Assembly (NCBI RefSeq): GCF_004114535.1 | Contig: NZ_LBJC01000026.1 | Span: 1 to 64,000 of the forward strand | Direction of reading: 5' to 3' | Origin: Bradyrhizobium nanningense | GTDB taxonomy: Bacteria > Pseudomonadota > Alphaproteobacteria > Rhizobiales > Xanthobacteraceae | DNA: 64,000 nt | In this document: positions 45,285 to 53,913 of the stretch, piece after piece | How positions within the stretch are numbered: position 1 is the first letter of the stretch | Layout of the letters: the number at the start of each line of letters is the position of its first letter | The notes under the pieces: generated by a model | The model's database searches: none | Told to the model about the DNA's origin: nothing | What the model saw: only the letters and a program-made list of their open reading frames with translations | Made by a program: the position numbers and the translations under genes

Positions 45285-45427
45285 GAGTTTCGTCCCCTGA
45301 TGTTTTTTTGAGGTGTAGTGCGGAAAATTCTATCCCTGCATAGTGCGGACTATTACTGACGAGTTCAAGAAGAGGGGCAGTTCAGCGCATATGACTTTCG
45401 ACTGACGAAGCCGAAAACTTTCGAAAC
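45285..45427 (-). promoter_or_regulatory. Upstream region of tctC with a direct repeat TAGTGCGGA
   Basis: TAGTGCGGA occurs at 45316-45324 and again at 45341-45349, 25 bases apart, 30 to 65 bases before the tctC GTG. Equal spacing and identical sequence suggest a protein-binding site or overlapping promoter elements. The regulator is unknown. Confidence 0.35.
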
Positions 45428-46222
45428 TTACCTGCCCTTCCAGACGGGCGAGCGCTTGTTGAGGAAGGCATCCATGCCCTCGCGGAAATCTTCGCTCATA
45501 TAGGCCTTCAGGATCAGGTCCTCACCCTCTTCGCGCGACAGCGTGCGACGGATGCGGCGCACGGCTTCCTTGGTCGCCTCCAGCGTCAGCGGCGCGTGGC
45601 TGGCAACGAGCTTTGCGGTCTCGTCGGCGCGACGCTGCAGCGTCTCGACGTCGGGCACGACTTCGTTGAGCAGACCCAGCGCCAGCGCTTCCTGCGCCTC
45701 GACGAGGCGCGCCTTGAAGATCAAATCCTTGGTGCGGGCGGGTCCGACCAGCGCGACGACGCGGCTGATGTTGGACATCGACAGGCAGTTGCCGAGCGTG
45801 CGCGCGATCGGAAAGCCCATCCGCGTGGTCTCGGTGCCGATGCGCAGATCGCAGCAGGCGGCAATGCCGGCGCCACCGCCGGTACAGGCCCCCGCGATCG
45901 CCGCGATCACGGGCACGCGGCACTGCTCGAGCGTGCCGAGCACGCGGTCGATGCGCGCCTCGTAGTCGAGTGCGTCCTGCGCGGTCTTGAACGCACGGAA
46001 CTGGGAAATGTCGGTGCCCGAGGCGAACGCCTTGTCGCCTGCGCCGGTCAGAATCAACGCCTTGATCGAACGGTCGGCGTTGATCTCCAGGCAGATCTCC
46101 GCCATGCGGTCATACATGGCGAAGGTCATTGCGTTGCGCGCCTGGGGGCGGTTGAAGGTGATCCGCGCGATGCCGTCCGTGATGGAGTAGAGCAGGTCTT
46201 CGTTAGCAGTCGGTGCGTTCAT
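45428..46222 (-). CDS. Enoyl-CoA hydratase/isomerase family protein
   Basis: A 264-residue crotonase. ARITFNRPQARNAMTF and AFASGTDISQF form one side of the oxyanion hole; VIAAIAGACTGGGAGIAACC is the other. A C-terminal helix SEDFREGMDAFLNKRSPVW is standard. It hydrates or isomerises an acyl-CoA; the substrate is not deducible, and the usual catalytic glutamates cannot be assigned with certainty. ATG 46222 is preferred to a codon six residues upstream. It directly follows the first aminotransferase (25-base gap), so it is probably co-transcribed. Confidence 0.9.
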   Translation of the reverse strand: MNAPTANEDLLYSITDGIARITFNRPQARNAMTFAMYDRMAEICLEINADRSIKALILTGAGDKAFASGTDISQFRAFKTAQDALDYEARIDRVLGTLEQCRVPVIAAIAGACTGGGAGIAACCDLRIGTETTRMGFPIARTLGNCLSMSNISRVVALVGPARTKDLIFKARLVEAQEALALGLLNEVVPDVETLQRRADETAKLVASHAPLTLEATKEAVRRIRRTLSREEGEDLILKAYMSEDFREGMDAFLNKRSPVWKGR

Positions 46223-46246
46223 CGCGCTTTCACTTTCCAAGTTAGT

Positions 46247-47446
46247 TCAGGCCACCTGAGCTCTGGCCATCTGCACCGCGTCGCGCCCCTTCAGGACGTC
46301 CATGGCCGCCAACACACCGCCGCTCCGGTGCGGAATCTTTGCAAGATCGAGGCCCATCTCGACGCCGGCGAGCGTGCCCATCAGCATCAGATCGTTGAAA
46401 TGGCCGATATGGCCGATGCGAAACACCTTGCCTTTGACCTTGTTCAGGCCGGTGCCGAGCGACATGTCGAAGTTTTCCAGCACCACCTTGCGGAACGCAT
46501 CGGCGTCGTGACCCTCAGGCACGCGCACGCCGGTCAGCGCCGGCGAGTGCGCAGCCGGGTCGGAGCACTGCGTCTCCAGGCCCCAGACCTTGACCGCGGC
46601 ACGCGTGGCCGCGCTGTGACGCTTGTGGCGGGTCCAGACGTTCTCCAGCCCCTCCTCTTCCAGCATCTTGACCGCTTCGCGCAGGCCGTAGAGCAGATTG
46701 GTGGCGGGCGTATAGGGGAAGGTGCCGAGCTTGTTGAAGCTGATGACTTCCTGCCAGTCCCAGTAAGAGCGCATGCCGGGATTGGCCTTGGCGACAGCGA
46801 GCGCCTTTTCCGAGACGGCGTTGAAGCCGAGGCCGGGCGGCAGCATCAGGCCTTTCTGAGAGCCGGCGACCGAGACGTCGATGCCCCAGGCATCGTGCTC
46901 ATATTCCATCGAGCCGAGGCCGGAGATGGTGTCGACCATCAAGAGAGCCGAATGCTTGACCCGATCGAGCAGCTTGCGCACCTCCAGCGGCGGTGTAACG
47001 CAGCCGGTCGAGGTCTCGTTGTGCACGACGCAGACCGCCTTGATCGCATGCTGCGTGTCGGCGGCAAGGCGCTTCTCGATCTCGGCAAGATCGGCGCCAT
47101 GGCGCCAGTCGCTCGGAATGAAATCGACGTCGAGCTTGAACTTGTCGGCGATGCCGCGCCACAGCACGGCGAACTGGCCGGTCTCGCACATCAGCACCTT
47201 GTCGCCGGGCGAGAACACGTTGACCATCGCCGCTTCCCAGGCGCCGGTGCCGGACGAGGGGAAGATGATCACGGGCTGCTTGGTGCGGAACACCCGCTGC
47301 ATCGCGGCGAGAACCGAGAAACCGTGCTCGGCGAACTCCGGACCGCGATGGTCCAGCGTCGGCATGTCCATCGCCCGCAGCACGCGGTCGGGCACGTTGG
47401 TCGGTCCTGGAATCTGTAGGAAATGCCTTCCAGTATGCACGGTCAT
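46247..47446 (-). CDS. Class V aminotransferase (serine/alanine-glyoxylate type), copy 1
   Basis: A 399-residue PLP enzyme. HFLQIPGPTNVPDRVL starts the protein. PSSGTGAWEAAMVN binds the phosphate, VVHNETSTG precedes the PLP aspartate, and SQKGLMLPPG carries the PLP lysine. These are marks of the alanine/serine-glyoxylate aminotransferase group, which convert glyoxylate to glycine or related keto acids. ATG 47446 starts at the conserved N-terminus. A second copy lies immediately upstream on the same strand, about two thirds identical by eye. Confidence 0.9.
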   Translation of the reverse strand: MTVHTGRHFLQIPGPTNVPDRVLRAMDMPTLDHRGPEFAEHGFSVLAAMQRVFRTKQPVIIFPSSGTGAWEAAMVNVFSPGDKVLMCETGQFAVLWRGIADKFKLDVDFIPSDWRHGADLAEIEKRLAADTQHAIKAVCVVHNETSTGCVTPPLEVRKLLDRVKHSALLMVDTISGLGSMEYEHDAWGIDVSVAGSQKGLMLPPGLGFNAVSEKALAVAKANPGMRSYWDWQEVISFNKLGTFPYTPATNLLYGLREAVKMLEEEGLENVWTRHKRHSAATRAAVKVWGLETQCSDPAAHSPALTGVRVPEGHDADAFRKVVLENFDMSLGTGLNKVKGKVFRIGHIGHFNDLMLMGTLAGVEMGLDLAKIPHRSGGVLAAMDVLKGRDAVQMARAQVA

Positions 47447-47585
47447 CGGCGTCCTTCCCGGTCTAGCCTTGATTTGGTGGGCGCCGAATAGCACCATTTG
47501 ACCGGCTTGTCCTCTCTCGAAAGGGTCTGTCCGTCCATGGCGGACCGGACCGCCCTGGCCTGCCTTCCCTTCCATCGCGCCGCCT

Positions 47586-48788
47586 CTACGTGCCAACCAC
47601 CTTCAGATGTGGCGAGGCATTGCCCTGCGGGCGCTGCTCCAGCAGCTTCATCGCGACGTCGACGCCGCCGGCGCGGTGCGGCACGCCGGCGACCGAGAGA
47701 CCCATTTCGACGCCGGTGAGCGCACCGAGCAGCGTCAGCGCGTTGCATTCGCCGAGATGGCCGATGCGGAAGACTTTTCCGGCGACCTTCGACAGGCCCG
47801 AGCCGAGCGACATGTTGTAATTGTCCAGCACGACTTTCCGGAACTGGTCGGCGTCATGCCCCGGCGGCATCAGCACCGCGGTGAGCACCGGCGAGTACTC
47901 GGCCGGCTCCTGGCAAAGGATCTCGAGGCCCCAATGATTGACGGCGGCGCGCGTTGCCCCGGCAAGCCGCTGATGCCTAGCGAAGACGTTGTCGAGCCCC
48001 TCTTCGAGCAGCATCGCGATCGCCTCGCGCAGGCCGTAGAGCAGATTGGTCGCCGGCGTGTACGGGAAGAAGCCTTTTGCGTTCGGCTTGAGCATCTCCT
48101 CCCAGTCGAAATAGGAGCGCGGCATCTTGTTGCTCTTCGCCGCAGCAAGCGCCTTCTCCGAGATCGCATTGAAGCCGAGGCCGGGCGGCAGCATAAAACC
48201 CTTCTGCGAGCAGCTGACGCTAACGTCGACCTTCCACTCGTCGTGGCGATAATCGACCGAGCCGAGCGAGGAGATGGTGTCGACCATCAGCAGCGCCGGA
48301 TGGCCTGTGCGGTCGATCGCGGCACGGATCTCGGCGATGCGGCTGGTCGCGCCGGTCGAGGTCTCGTTGTGCACGACCATGACGGCCTTGATGGCGTGCG
48401 CCTTGTCTTCGGCAAGTCTTGCCTCGACCACAGCCGGATCGGCACCGCGGCGCCAGTCGCCGGGAACGAAGTCGACCTCGATGCCGAAGCGGCCCGCCAT
48501 CTGACGCCACAGCGTCGCGAAATGGCCGGTCTCGACCATCAGCACCTTGTCACCCGGCGACAGCGTGTTGACGATCGCAGCCTCCCAGGCCCCCGTCCCC
48601 GAGGAGGGGAAGATCACGACCGGACCCTTGGTCTTGAAAATCTGCTGGCTGCCTTCGAGTACGGTGCGGCCGAGCTCGCCGAACTCCGCGCTGCGGTGGT
48701 CGATGACCGGCATGTCCATGGCGCGCAGGACGCGCTCGGGGACCGGGCTCGGGCCCGGAATCTGGAGGAAATGACGTCCCTGATGCAT
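47586..48788 (-). CDS. Class V aminotransferase (serine/alanine-glyoxylate type), copy 2
   Basis: A 400-residue paralogue of the gene at 46247-47446 with the same motifs: HFLQIPGPSPVPERVL, PSSGTGAWEAAIVN, VVHNETSTG, SQKGFMLPPG. ATG 48788 has a strong GGAGGT five bases upstream; a 33-codon upstream extension is ignored. It is divergent to the GntR gene, and the shared 134-bp region contains a box repeated before the oxidase gene. The two copies may have diverged in amino donor or keto acid. Confidence 0.9.
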   Translation of the reverse strand: MHQGRHFLQIPGPSPVPERVLRAMDMPVIDHRSAEFGELGRTVLEGSQQIFKTKGPVVIFPSSGTGAWEAAIVNTLSPGDKVLMVETGHFATLWRQMAGRFGIEVDFVPGDWRRGADPAVVEARLAEDKAHAIKAVMVVHNETSTGATSRIAEIRAAIDRTGHPALLMVDTISSLGSVDYRHDEWKVDVSVSCSQKGFMLPPGLGFNAISEKALAAAKSNKMPRSYFDWEEMLKPNAKGFFPYTPATNLLYGLREAIAMLLEEGLDNVFARHQRLAGATRAAVNHWGLEILCQEPAEYSPVLTAVLMPPGHDADQFRKVVLDNYNMSLGSGLSKVAGKVFRIGHLGECNALTLLGALTGVEMGLSVAGVPHRAGGVDVAMKLLEQRPQGNASPHLKVVGT

Positions 48789-48830
48789 AAAGACCTCCGT
48801 AGCGGCGGGTCCTGGTAAGACCTTGCCGGC

Positions 48831-48844
48831 CATTTTGCATTCAT
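48831..48844. promoter_or_regulatory. Putative GntR operator, copy 1 (CATTTTGCATTCAT)
   Basis: This box lies in the divergent region between the second aminotransferase and gntR. It matches 13 of 14 bases of CATTTTGAATTCAT at 49677-49690 in front of the oxidase gene. An AT-rich site repeated only at the promoters around the regulator is what a local GntR-family operator would look like. Confidence 0.5.
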
Positions 48845-48922
48845 TTTTTGTCACTTCAATCGAATTTTGGTATGCGATTGTGGACATCGACGCGATCGAA
48901 CGGGCAAACTACTGTGCGGCAA

Positions 48923-49660
48923 ATGAAATCCACGATTCCCGACACGGGGGTTCCGATCATCCCGCCCGCCGGCAATGGCGGCGACCGCCAGGAGGCCTCG
49001 CTGCACGGCGAGATCCTGCTGCGGCTGCGCGACTACGTGGTCGAGGGCAACATCCCGGACGGAGCCCGCGTTCCCGAGCGGCAACTCTGCGAGATGCTCG
49101 GCATCTCCCGCACGCCGCTGCGCGAAGCCCTGAAAGTGCTCGCCGCTGAGGGCCTGATCGAGCTCTTGCCCAACCGCGGCGCACGGGTGCGCCAGCTCAG
49201 CCAGCGCGACCTCGAGGAGCTGTTCGACGTCATGGCAGGACTGGAGAGCCTCGCCGGACGACTCGCTTGTGAGGCCATTACCGATGCGGAAATCGCCGCG
49301 ATCGAGCAATTGCATTACGAGATGTACGGCCACTATCTGCACCGCGACATGCACGGCTATTTCCAGACCAACCAGCGCATCCACGAAAGCATTGTCGCAG
49401 CCGCGCGCAACGAGACGCTGAAGACCGCCTACGCCAATTTCGCGGGGAGAATTCGCCGCGTCCGCTACTCCGCCAATTTCGCCCGCAAGCGACAGCGCTG
49501 GGCGGAGGCGATGCGCGAGCACGAGGCCATCCTCGATGCGCTGCGCCGCCGCGCTACGAGCGAGCTCAGCGACATCCTGTTCCAGCACCTGCGAAACAAG
49601 CGGACGGCCGCGATCGAGCACCTGACCGAACCCCAAGAGGATTCGCTGGCCTCGCCCTGA
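48923..49660 (+). CDS. GntR family transcriptional regulator (FadR/FCD subfamily)
   Basis: A 245-residue regulator. The winged HTH covers about residues 27-95 with VPERQLCEMLGISRTPLREALKVLA and LLPNRGARV (wing). The C-terminal all-helical FCD domain follows (LFDVMAGLESLAGRLACE, HLHR-like histidines in YGHYLHRDMHGYF that could bind a metal). Members of this subfamily sense carboxylic acids. Divergent from the aminotransferases and upstream of the oxidase on the same strand, so it probably controls both. ATG 48923 is used; several in-frame codons exist upstream. Confidence 0.9.
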   Translation: MKSTIPDTGVPIIPPAGNGGDRQEASLHGEILLRLRDYVVEGNIPDGARVPERQLCEMLGISRTPLREALKVLAAEGLIELLPNRGARVRQLSQRDLEELFDVMAGLESLAGRLACEAITDAEIAAIEQLHYEMYGHYLHRDMHGYFQTNQRIHESIVAAARNETLKTAYANFAGRIRRVRYSANFARKRQRWAEAMREHEAILDALRRRATSELSDILFQHLRNKRTAAIEHLTEPQEDSLASP

Positions 49661-49676
49661 GGGCAGCCTGCTTGCT

Positions 49677-49690
49677 CATTTTGAATTCAT
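49677..49690. promoter_or_regulatory. Putative GntR operator, copy 2 (CATTTTGAATTCAT)
   Basis: It lies 74 bases before the oxidase start within an AT-rich stretch, and differs at one base from the box at 48831-48844. Its core contains the palindrome GAATTC. Confidence 0.5.
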
Positions 49691-49763
49691 AATATAATCG
49701 CTCAGGAAGAATAATGAATAACTCAGCAAGGCTGAGCCTTACTGGATCAGTCCGGGATCAGGG

Positions 49764-52739
49764 ATGACAAACGCCTCCTCGTTCGAACGGCGCCTGCGGT
49801 CGGAACTGACCGGCGACGTCCTGTTCGACCCCTTCAGCCGCGGCCGTTACGCCACCGACGCCTCGTTTTACCAGATCGTGCCGGCTGGCGTGGTGGTGCC
49901 CAGGACCGTGGACGAGGCCTTGCGAGCGCTGGCGATTGCCCGCGACGAAGGGCTGAAGGTCACCCCGCGCGGCGGCGGCACCTCGCAATGCGGCCAGACC
50001 GTCAATGACGGGCTCGTGGTCGATCTCTCCAAGCACCTGAACCGGATCCTGTCGCTCGACGTCGAGGGCCGCACCTGCGTGGTCGAGCCTGGCATCGTGC
50101 TCGACGACCTCAACCGGCAACTGAAAAAGCACGGCCTGTGGTTTCCGGTCGATGTCTCCACGGCGTCGCGCGCCACCATCGGCGGCATGGCCGGCAACAA
50201 TTCCTGCGGCGGCCGCAGCCTGCGCTACGGCACGATGCGCGACAACACGCTGTCGATGGAGGCGTCCCTCGCCGACGGCACACTGAGCCGCTTCGGAGAG
50301 GTCTCGTGCGATCTCTCCGACGTCGAAGTGCCCGACAGCACCCGCGCCCTGTTCCGCGACATGCTCGACCTCGGGATGCGCGAAACCGAGGAGATCGCGG
50401 CGCGGTTTCCCAAGGTGCAGCGCCGCGTCGGCGGCTACAATCTCGATGCGCTGGTGCCCCGCAACGCGCCGAACAACATGGCGCACCTCCTGGTCGGCTC
50501 GGAAGGCACCCTGGCCTTCACCACCAAGGTCGAGCTGAAACTGTGGCCGGTGATCCGCAACAAGGCGCTTGGCGTCTGCCATTTCGGCAGTTTCTACGAG
50601 GCGATGAATGCGGCCCAGCATCTCGTCAAGCTCAAGCCGATCGCGGTCGAACTGGTCGACCGCACCATGATCGCGCTCGGCCGCGACATCGCCATGTTCA
50701 GGCCGATCATCTCCGCGGCCATCAAGGGCGATCCGGATGCCGTGCTGGTCGTCGAGTTCGCCGAGGAGGACCAGGCCGATAACCTTGTACGCCTGAAGCA
50801 GCTCGGCGAGCTGATGGGCGACCTCGGCTTCGGCTGGACCAACGAACCGCGCAAATGGGGCGGCGTGGTCGAGATCACCGAGCCTGCCCTGCAGAGCGGC
50901 ATCGCCGATTTCCGCGCCGCCGGCCTCAATGTCATGATGTCGATGAAGCAGGAAGGCAAGCCGGTCTCCTTCGTCGAGGATTGCGCGGTGCCGCTGCCGC
51001 ACCTTGCCGACTATACCCAGCGGCTGAACGAGGTATTCGCCAAGCACGGCACCAGCGGCACGATGTATGCGCACGCCTCCGAGGGCTGCCTGCATGTGCG
51101 CCCGGTCCTGAATTTGAAGCTGGAGAAGGACGTGAAGGCGATGCGCGCCATCGCCGAGGAGGCCTTCGCGCTGGTGCGCGAGTACAAGGGCTCGCATTCC
51201 GGCGAGCATGGCGACGGCCTGGTGCGCTCGGAATTCCACGAGACCATGTTCGGCGAACGTCTCGTCGCCGACTTCAGGGCGGTGAAGCAACGCTTCGATC
51301 CCGACGGCGTGCTCAACCCCGGCAAGATCGTCGATGCCCCCAAGATGGACGACCGCTCGCTGTTTCGCTTCAAACCCGACTATCGCGTCGGCGAGCTGAA
51401 GACCAGGCTAGACTGGTCGGCTTATCCCGGCGCCGGCGGCGGCTTCCAGGGCGCGGTCGAGATGTGCAACAACAACGGCGCCTGCCGCAAGCTCGAGGGC
51501 GGCGTGATGTGCCCGTCCTACCGCGCCACGCGCAATGAAAAGGACGTCACCCGCGGACGCGCCAACACGCTGCGGCTCGCGATCTCCGGTCAGCTCGGCG
51601 CTGATGCGCTCAGCTCCGACGAGATGATGGAGACGCTGAAACTCTGCGTCTCCTGCAAGGCCTGCCGCCATGAATGCCCTGTTGGTGTCGACATGGCCAA
51701 AATGAAGATCGAGGTGCTGGCGGCACGTGCAGCGAACCACGGCCTGACGCTGCGCGACCGCCTGGTCGGGTATCTGCCGCGCTATGCCGGGCTCGCATCA
51801 CGCTTCGCGCCGCTGGCCAATTTGCGCAATCGCAGCCCGCTGCTGCGAAAGCTGTTCGAGCGCTTTGCCGGCATCAGCGCGCGCCGCGCTCTCCCCGCCT
51901 TTCGCAGCGACGTGTTCGTGCCGCCGGCAGAAGCGGTTGGACCCGCGGGCGGCCGCGAGGTCGTACTGTTTGCCGACACCTTCAATCGCATCTATGAGCG
52001 CGAGAATCTCGACGCCGCGCTGCGCGTGCTCGTAGCCGGCGGCTATCGCGTGCATCTGCCGAAGCCTGCAAGCGGCAGCCGCCCGTTATGCTGCGGCCGC
52101 ACCTTCTTGTCCGCTGGTCTCGTCGATGAAGCCAGAACCGAACTCGATCGTCTCGTCAGTGCCTTTGCGCCCTTCGCTGCGCGCGGCGTGCCGATCGTCG
52201 GCCTGGAGCCGAGCTGCCTGCTGACGCTGCGCGACGAGCTCGCTTCGCTGCGCAAGGACGATGACGCCAAAACGGTCGGCGCCCATGCCCTGACCTTCGA
52301 AGAATTTCTGGTGCGCGAGGCCGAGGCCGGCCGGCTGCAGCTGCCGCTCGGCAGCGTCGCGGACAAGGCAATGGTGCATGGCCATTGCCATCAAAAATCC
52401 TTCGGCGCCTTCAAGCCGGTCGAGCAGGTGCTGCGCCTCGTCCCCGGGCTCAAGGTCGAGACCATCGAATCGAGCTGTTGCGGCATGGCGGGCGCCTTCG
52501 GCTATGGCGCGGATACCTATGATGCCTCGATCGAGATGGCCGAGCTGTCGCTGCTGCCAGCCGTGCGGCGCGCCGACCAGACCACGTTGGTCGTCGCCGA
52601 CGGCACTTCCTGCCGCCACCAGATTCACGACGGCGCGGGGCGCGAGGCGCTTCACGTCGCACGCGTGCTGGCACTGAGCCTCGATCGGACTGAGACCCAT
52701 TCCACTTCCACTGCTGCAAAGGAACCCAGCCATGGCTGA
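49764..52739 (+). CDS. FAD-linked and 4Fe-4S 2-hydroxyacid oxidase (GlcD-GlcF-like fusion)
   Basis: A 991-residue two-part enzyme. The N-terminal half is a VAO/PCMH-type flavin oxidase: TPRGGGTSQCGQTVNDG (FAD loop), GTMRDN, and DGVLNPGKI at the end of the C-terminal cap. The second half carries two ferredoxin-type clusters (CNNNGACRKLEGGVMCPSY and CVSCKACRHECPVG), then two CCG domains (LCCGRTFLSAG, SSCCGMAGAFGYG). Such fusions oxidise D-lactate, glycolate or other 2-hydroxyacids and pass electrons to quinone at the membrane. With the GlcG-like gene next and aminotransferases nearby, glycolate or a similar acid is a reasonable guess. Confidence 0.93.
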   Translation: MTNASSFERRLRSELTGDVLFDPFSRGRYATDASFYQIVPAGVVVPRTVDEALRALAIARDEGLKVTPRGGGTSQCGQTVNDGLVVDLSKHLNRILSLDVEGRTCVVEPGIVLDDLNRQLKKHGLWFPVDVSTASRATIGGMAGNNSCGGRSLRYGTMRDNTLSMEASLADGTLSRFGEVSCDLSDVEVPDSTRALFRDMLDLGMRETEEIAARFPKVQRRVGGYNLDALVPRNAPNNMAHLLVGSEGTLAFTTKVELKLWPVIRNKALGVCHFGSFYEAMNAAQHLVKLKPIAVELVDRTMIALGRDIAMFRPIISAAIKGDPDAVLVVEFAEEDQADNLVRLKQLGELMGDLGFGWTNEPRKWGGVVEITEPALQSGIADFRAAGLNVMMSMKQEGKPVSFVEDCAVPLPHLADYTQRLNEVFAKHGTSGTMYAHASEGCLHVRPVLNLKLEKDVKAMRAIAEEAFALVREYKGSHSGEHGDGLVRSEFHETMFGERLVADFRAVKQRFDPDGVLNPGKIVDAPKMDDRSLFRFKPDYRVGELKTRLDWSAYPGAGGGFQGAVEMCNNNGACRKLEGGVMCPSYRATRNEKDVTRGRANTLRLAISGQLGADALSSDEMMETLKLCVSCKACRHECPVGVDMAKMKIEVLAARAANHGLTLRDRLVGYLPRYAGLASRFAPLANLRNRSPLLRKLFERFAGISARRALPAFRSDVFVPPAEAVGPAGGREVVLFADTFNRIYERENLDAALRVLVAGGYRVHLPKPASGSRPLCCGRTFLSAGLVDEARTELDRLVSAFAPFAARGVPIVGLEPSCLLTLRDELASLRKDDDAKTVGAHALTFEEFLVREAEAGRLQLPLGSVADKAMVHGHCHQKSFGAFKPVEQVLRLVPGLKVETIESSCCGMAGAFGYGADTYDASIEMAELSLLPAVRRADQTTLVVADGTSCRHQIHDGAGREALHVARVLALSLDRTETHSTSTAAKEPSHG

Positions 52740-53160
52740 TCTCACGCTCGACATTGCCCGCAAGATCCTCGACGCCGCCTTCGCAAAATCTACCGAGTTG
52801 AAGCTGAAGCCGCTGGTCGTCACCATCCTCGACGCGCGCGGCGTGCTCAAGGTCGCCGCGGCGCAGGACGGCACCAGCCTGATGCGCGCCGAGATCGCGC
52901 ACGGCAAGGCCTATGGCGCGCTGGCCATGGGCATGGGCTCGCGCGCGCTATTCCAGCGGGCGCAGGAGCAGGCCTATTTCATCGACGCCGTGAACACGAT
53001 TGCCAAGGGCGCGCTGGTGCCGGTGCCCGGCGGCGTGCTGATCATGGACGGCACGACCCTGCTCGGTGCGGTCGGCGTTTCCGGTGACACCTCCGACAAT
53101 GACGAGGCCTGCGCGGTGGCGGGCATCCAGTCGGCGGGGCTGAAGGCGAATGCAGGCTAG
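52732..53160 (+). CDS. GlcG/HbpS-like protein
   Basis: A 142-residue single-domain protein of the heme-binding/GlcG family: VVTILDARGVLKVAAAQDGT, AHGKAYGALAMG, GALVPVPGGVLIMDG and GAVGVSGDTSDNDEACA. In E. coli GlcG belongs to the glycolate oxidase operon; a similar coupling is seen here, because the start overlaps the oxidase stop by eight bases (ATGGCTGA). The biochemical role is not settled in the family. Confidence 0.9.
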   Translation: MADLTLDIARKILDAAFAKSTELKLKPLVVTILDARGVLKVAAAQDGTSLMRAEIAHGKAYGALAMGMGSRALFQRAQEQAYFIDAVNTIAKGALVPVPGGVLIMDGTTLLGAVGVSGDTSDNDEACAVAGIQSAGLKANAG

Positions 53161-53486
53161 GACCGATTCGCCGGTCGACGACAGGAGCCGCAGCGCTCTG
53201 GAGTACGAGTCTCGGTCTCACTCCGGCGGACTGCATCCAGCGGAAGGCTAGCGCGCGTCTTACACCGAGGGCATTCGACTTCCAGCCAAGCAAGCCCGCC
53301 GTTGAGGCATTGGCCGATCGTCGGGGACGGCTGGGCAGGGCCGCCGTAGCCCTCCATGCGGACCGACCAGGCTTCGGCCTCCGCCCGGTCAGCCTCCCGA
53401 ATGGCCTGCTCGGCACGCTCGCGGGCTCCCTGAGCGCGGATCTTCGCCCCATGATCCGACCGCCCCAGATGACTTCTCGCGACTTC
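53157..53486 (-). pseudogene. Short conserved zinc-ribbon-like protein, start unclear and internal deletion
   Basis: The frame reads ERAEQAIREADRAEAEAW, MEGYGGPAQPSPTIGQCLNG and WLEVECPRCKTRASLPLDA, a sequence I know as a frequent small protein of Bradyrhizobium. Its usual C-terminal segment before the last Cys pair is missing, and CGSCRRP follows directly. No good start codon lies near the expected N-terminus. The two Cys pairs (CPRC, CGSC) could still bind zinc, so it may be a shortened but working gene. Confidence 0.45.
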
Positions 53487-53688
53487 GTGCCCATACCGGA
53501 TAGATTCCGGCGAATGGGGAAGGTGGCAAGCCGCTAGCCCTAGAGATGCCCCGCGGCACCGTGCCCAAAGCTTGGTCAAGGACCAGCTGAGTCTTCGAAA
53601 ATGTTTTTGAAATACCGAAATTCTACTTGCTCCGTCGGGCAAAACAAGGGTTCATAGGGCGCTGGCTCAACGATGAGGATCAGCGCAA

Positions 53689-53913
53689 ATGGCGGAGGAA
53701 ATCGAGGCATCTTCGGAGCTGTCAAAGATTGCAAAGCTCAATGGAGACTTCAGGAGAAATTACGGTGCGCTATTGGGCGCGTTCCTTTATCTGAGGTCGA
53801 TCAGCGCGGCACGCGGCCGCTCATGGGTTTGGGGCGGTTTACTTGCGGCGGGAGTTGCGGCGGGAGTGACTTGGCTGCAGAAACAGCTGCTGCTCTGGTT
53901 ATTCTCAACGTGA
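53689..53913 (+). CDS. Small membrane-anchored protein of unknown function
   Basis: A 74-residue protein with a polar N-terminal half and one C-terminal hydrophobic stretch (about residues 48-72, GLLAAGVAAGVTWLQ). AGGA lies about nine bases before the ATG. No family recognised. Its last nine bases overlap the convergent recombinase remnant, which fits a phage- or island-derived origin. Confidence 0.45.
   Translation: MAEEIEASSELSKIAKLNGDFRRNYGALLGAFLYLRSISAARGRSWVWGGLLAAGVAAGVTWLQKQLLLWLFST

Noticed and set aside
42514..45311. Two long plus-strand frames (356 and 580 codons)
   Set aside because: They run antisense to tctA, tctB and tctC, which have clear membrane and ligand motifs; the shadow products are low-complexity Arg/Glu/His.
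45596..51290. Long frames opposite the hydratase, the aminotransferases and the oxidase (607, 403 and 510 codons)
   Set aside because: All are mirror frames of genes with recognised catalytic motifs.
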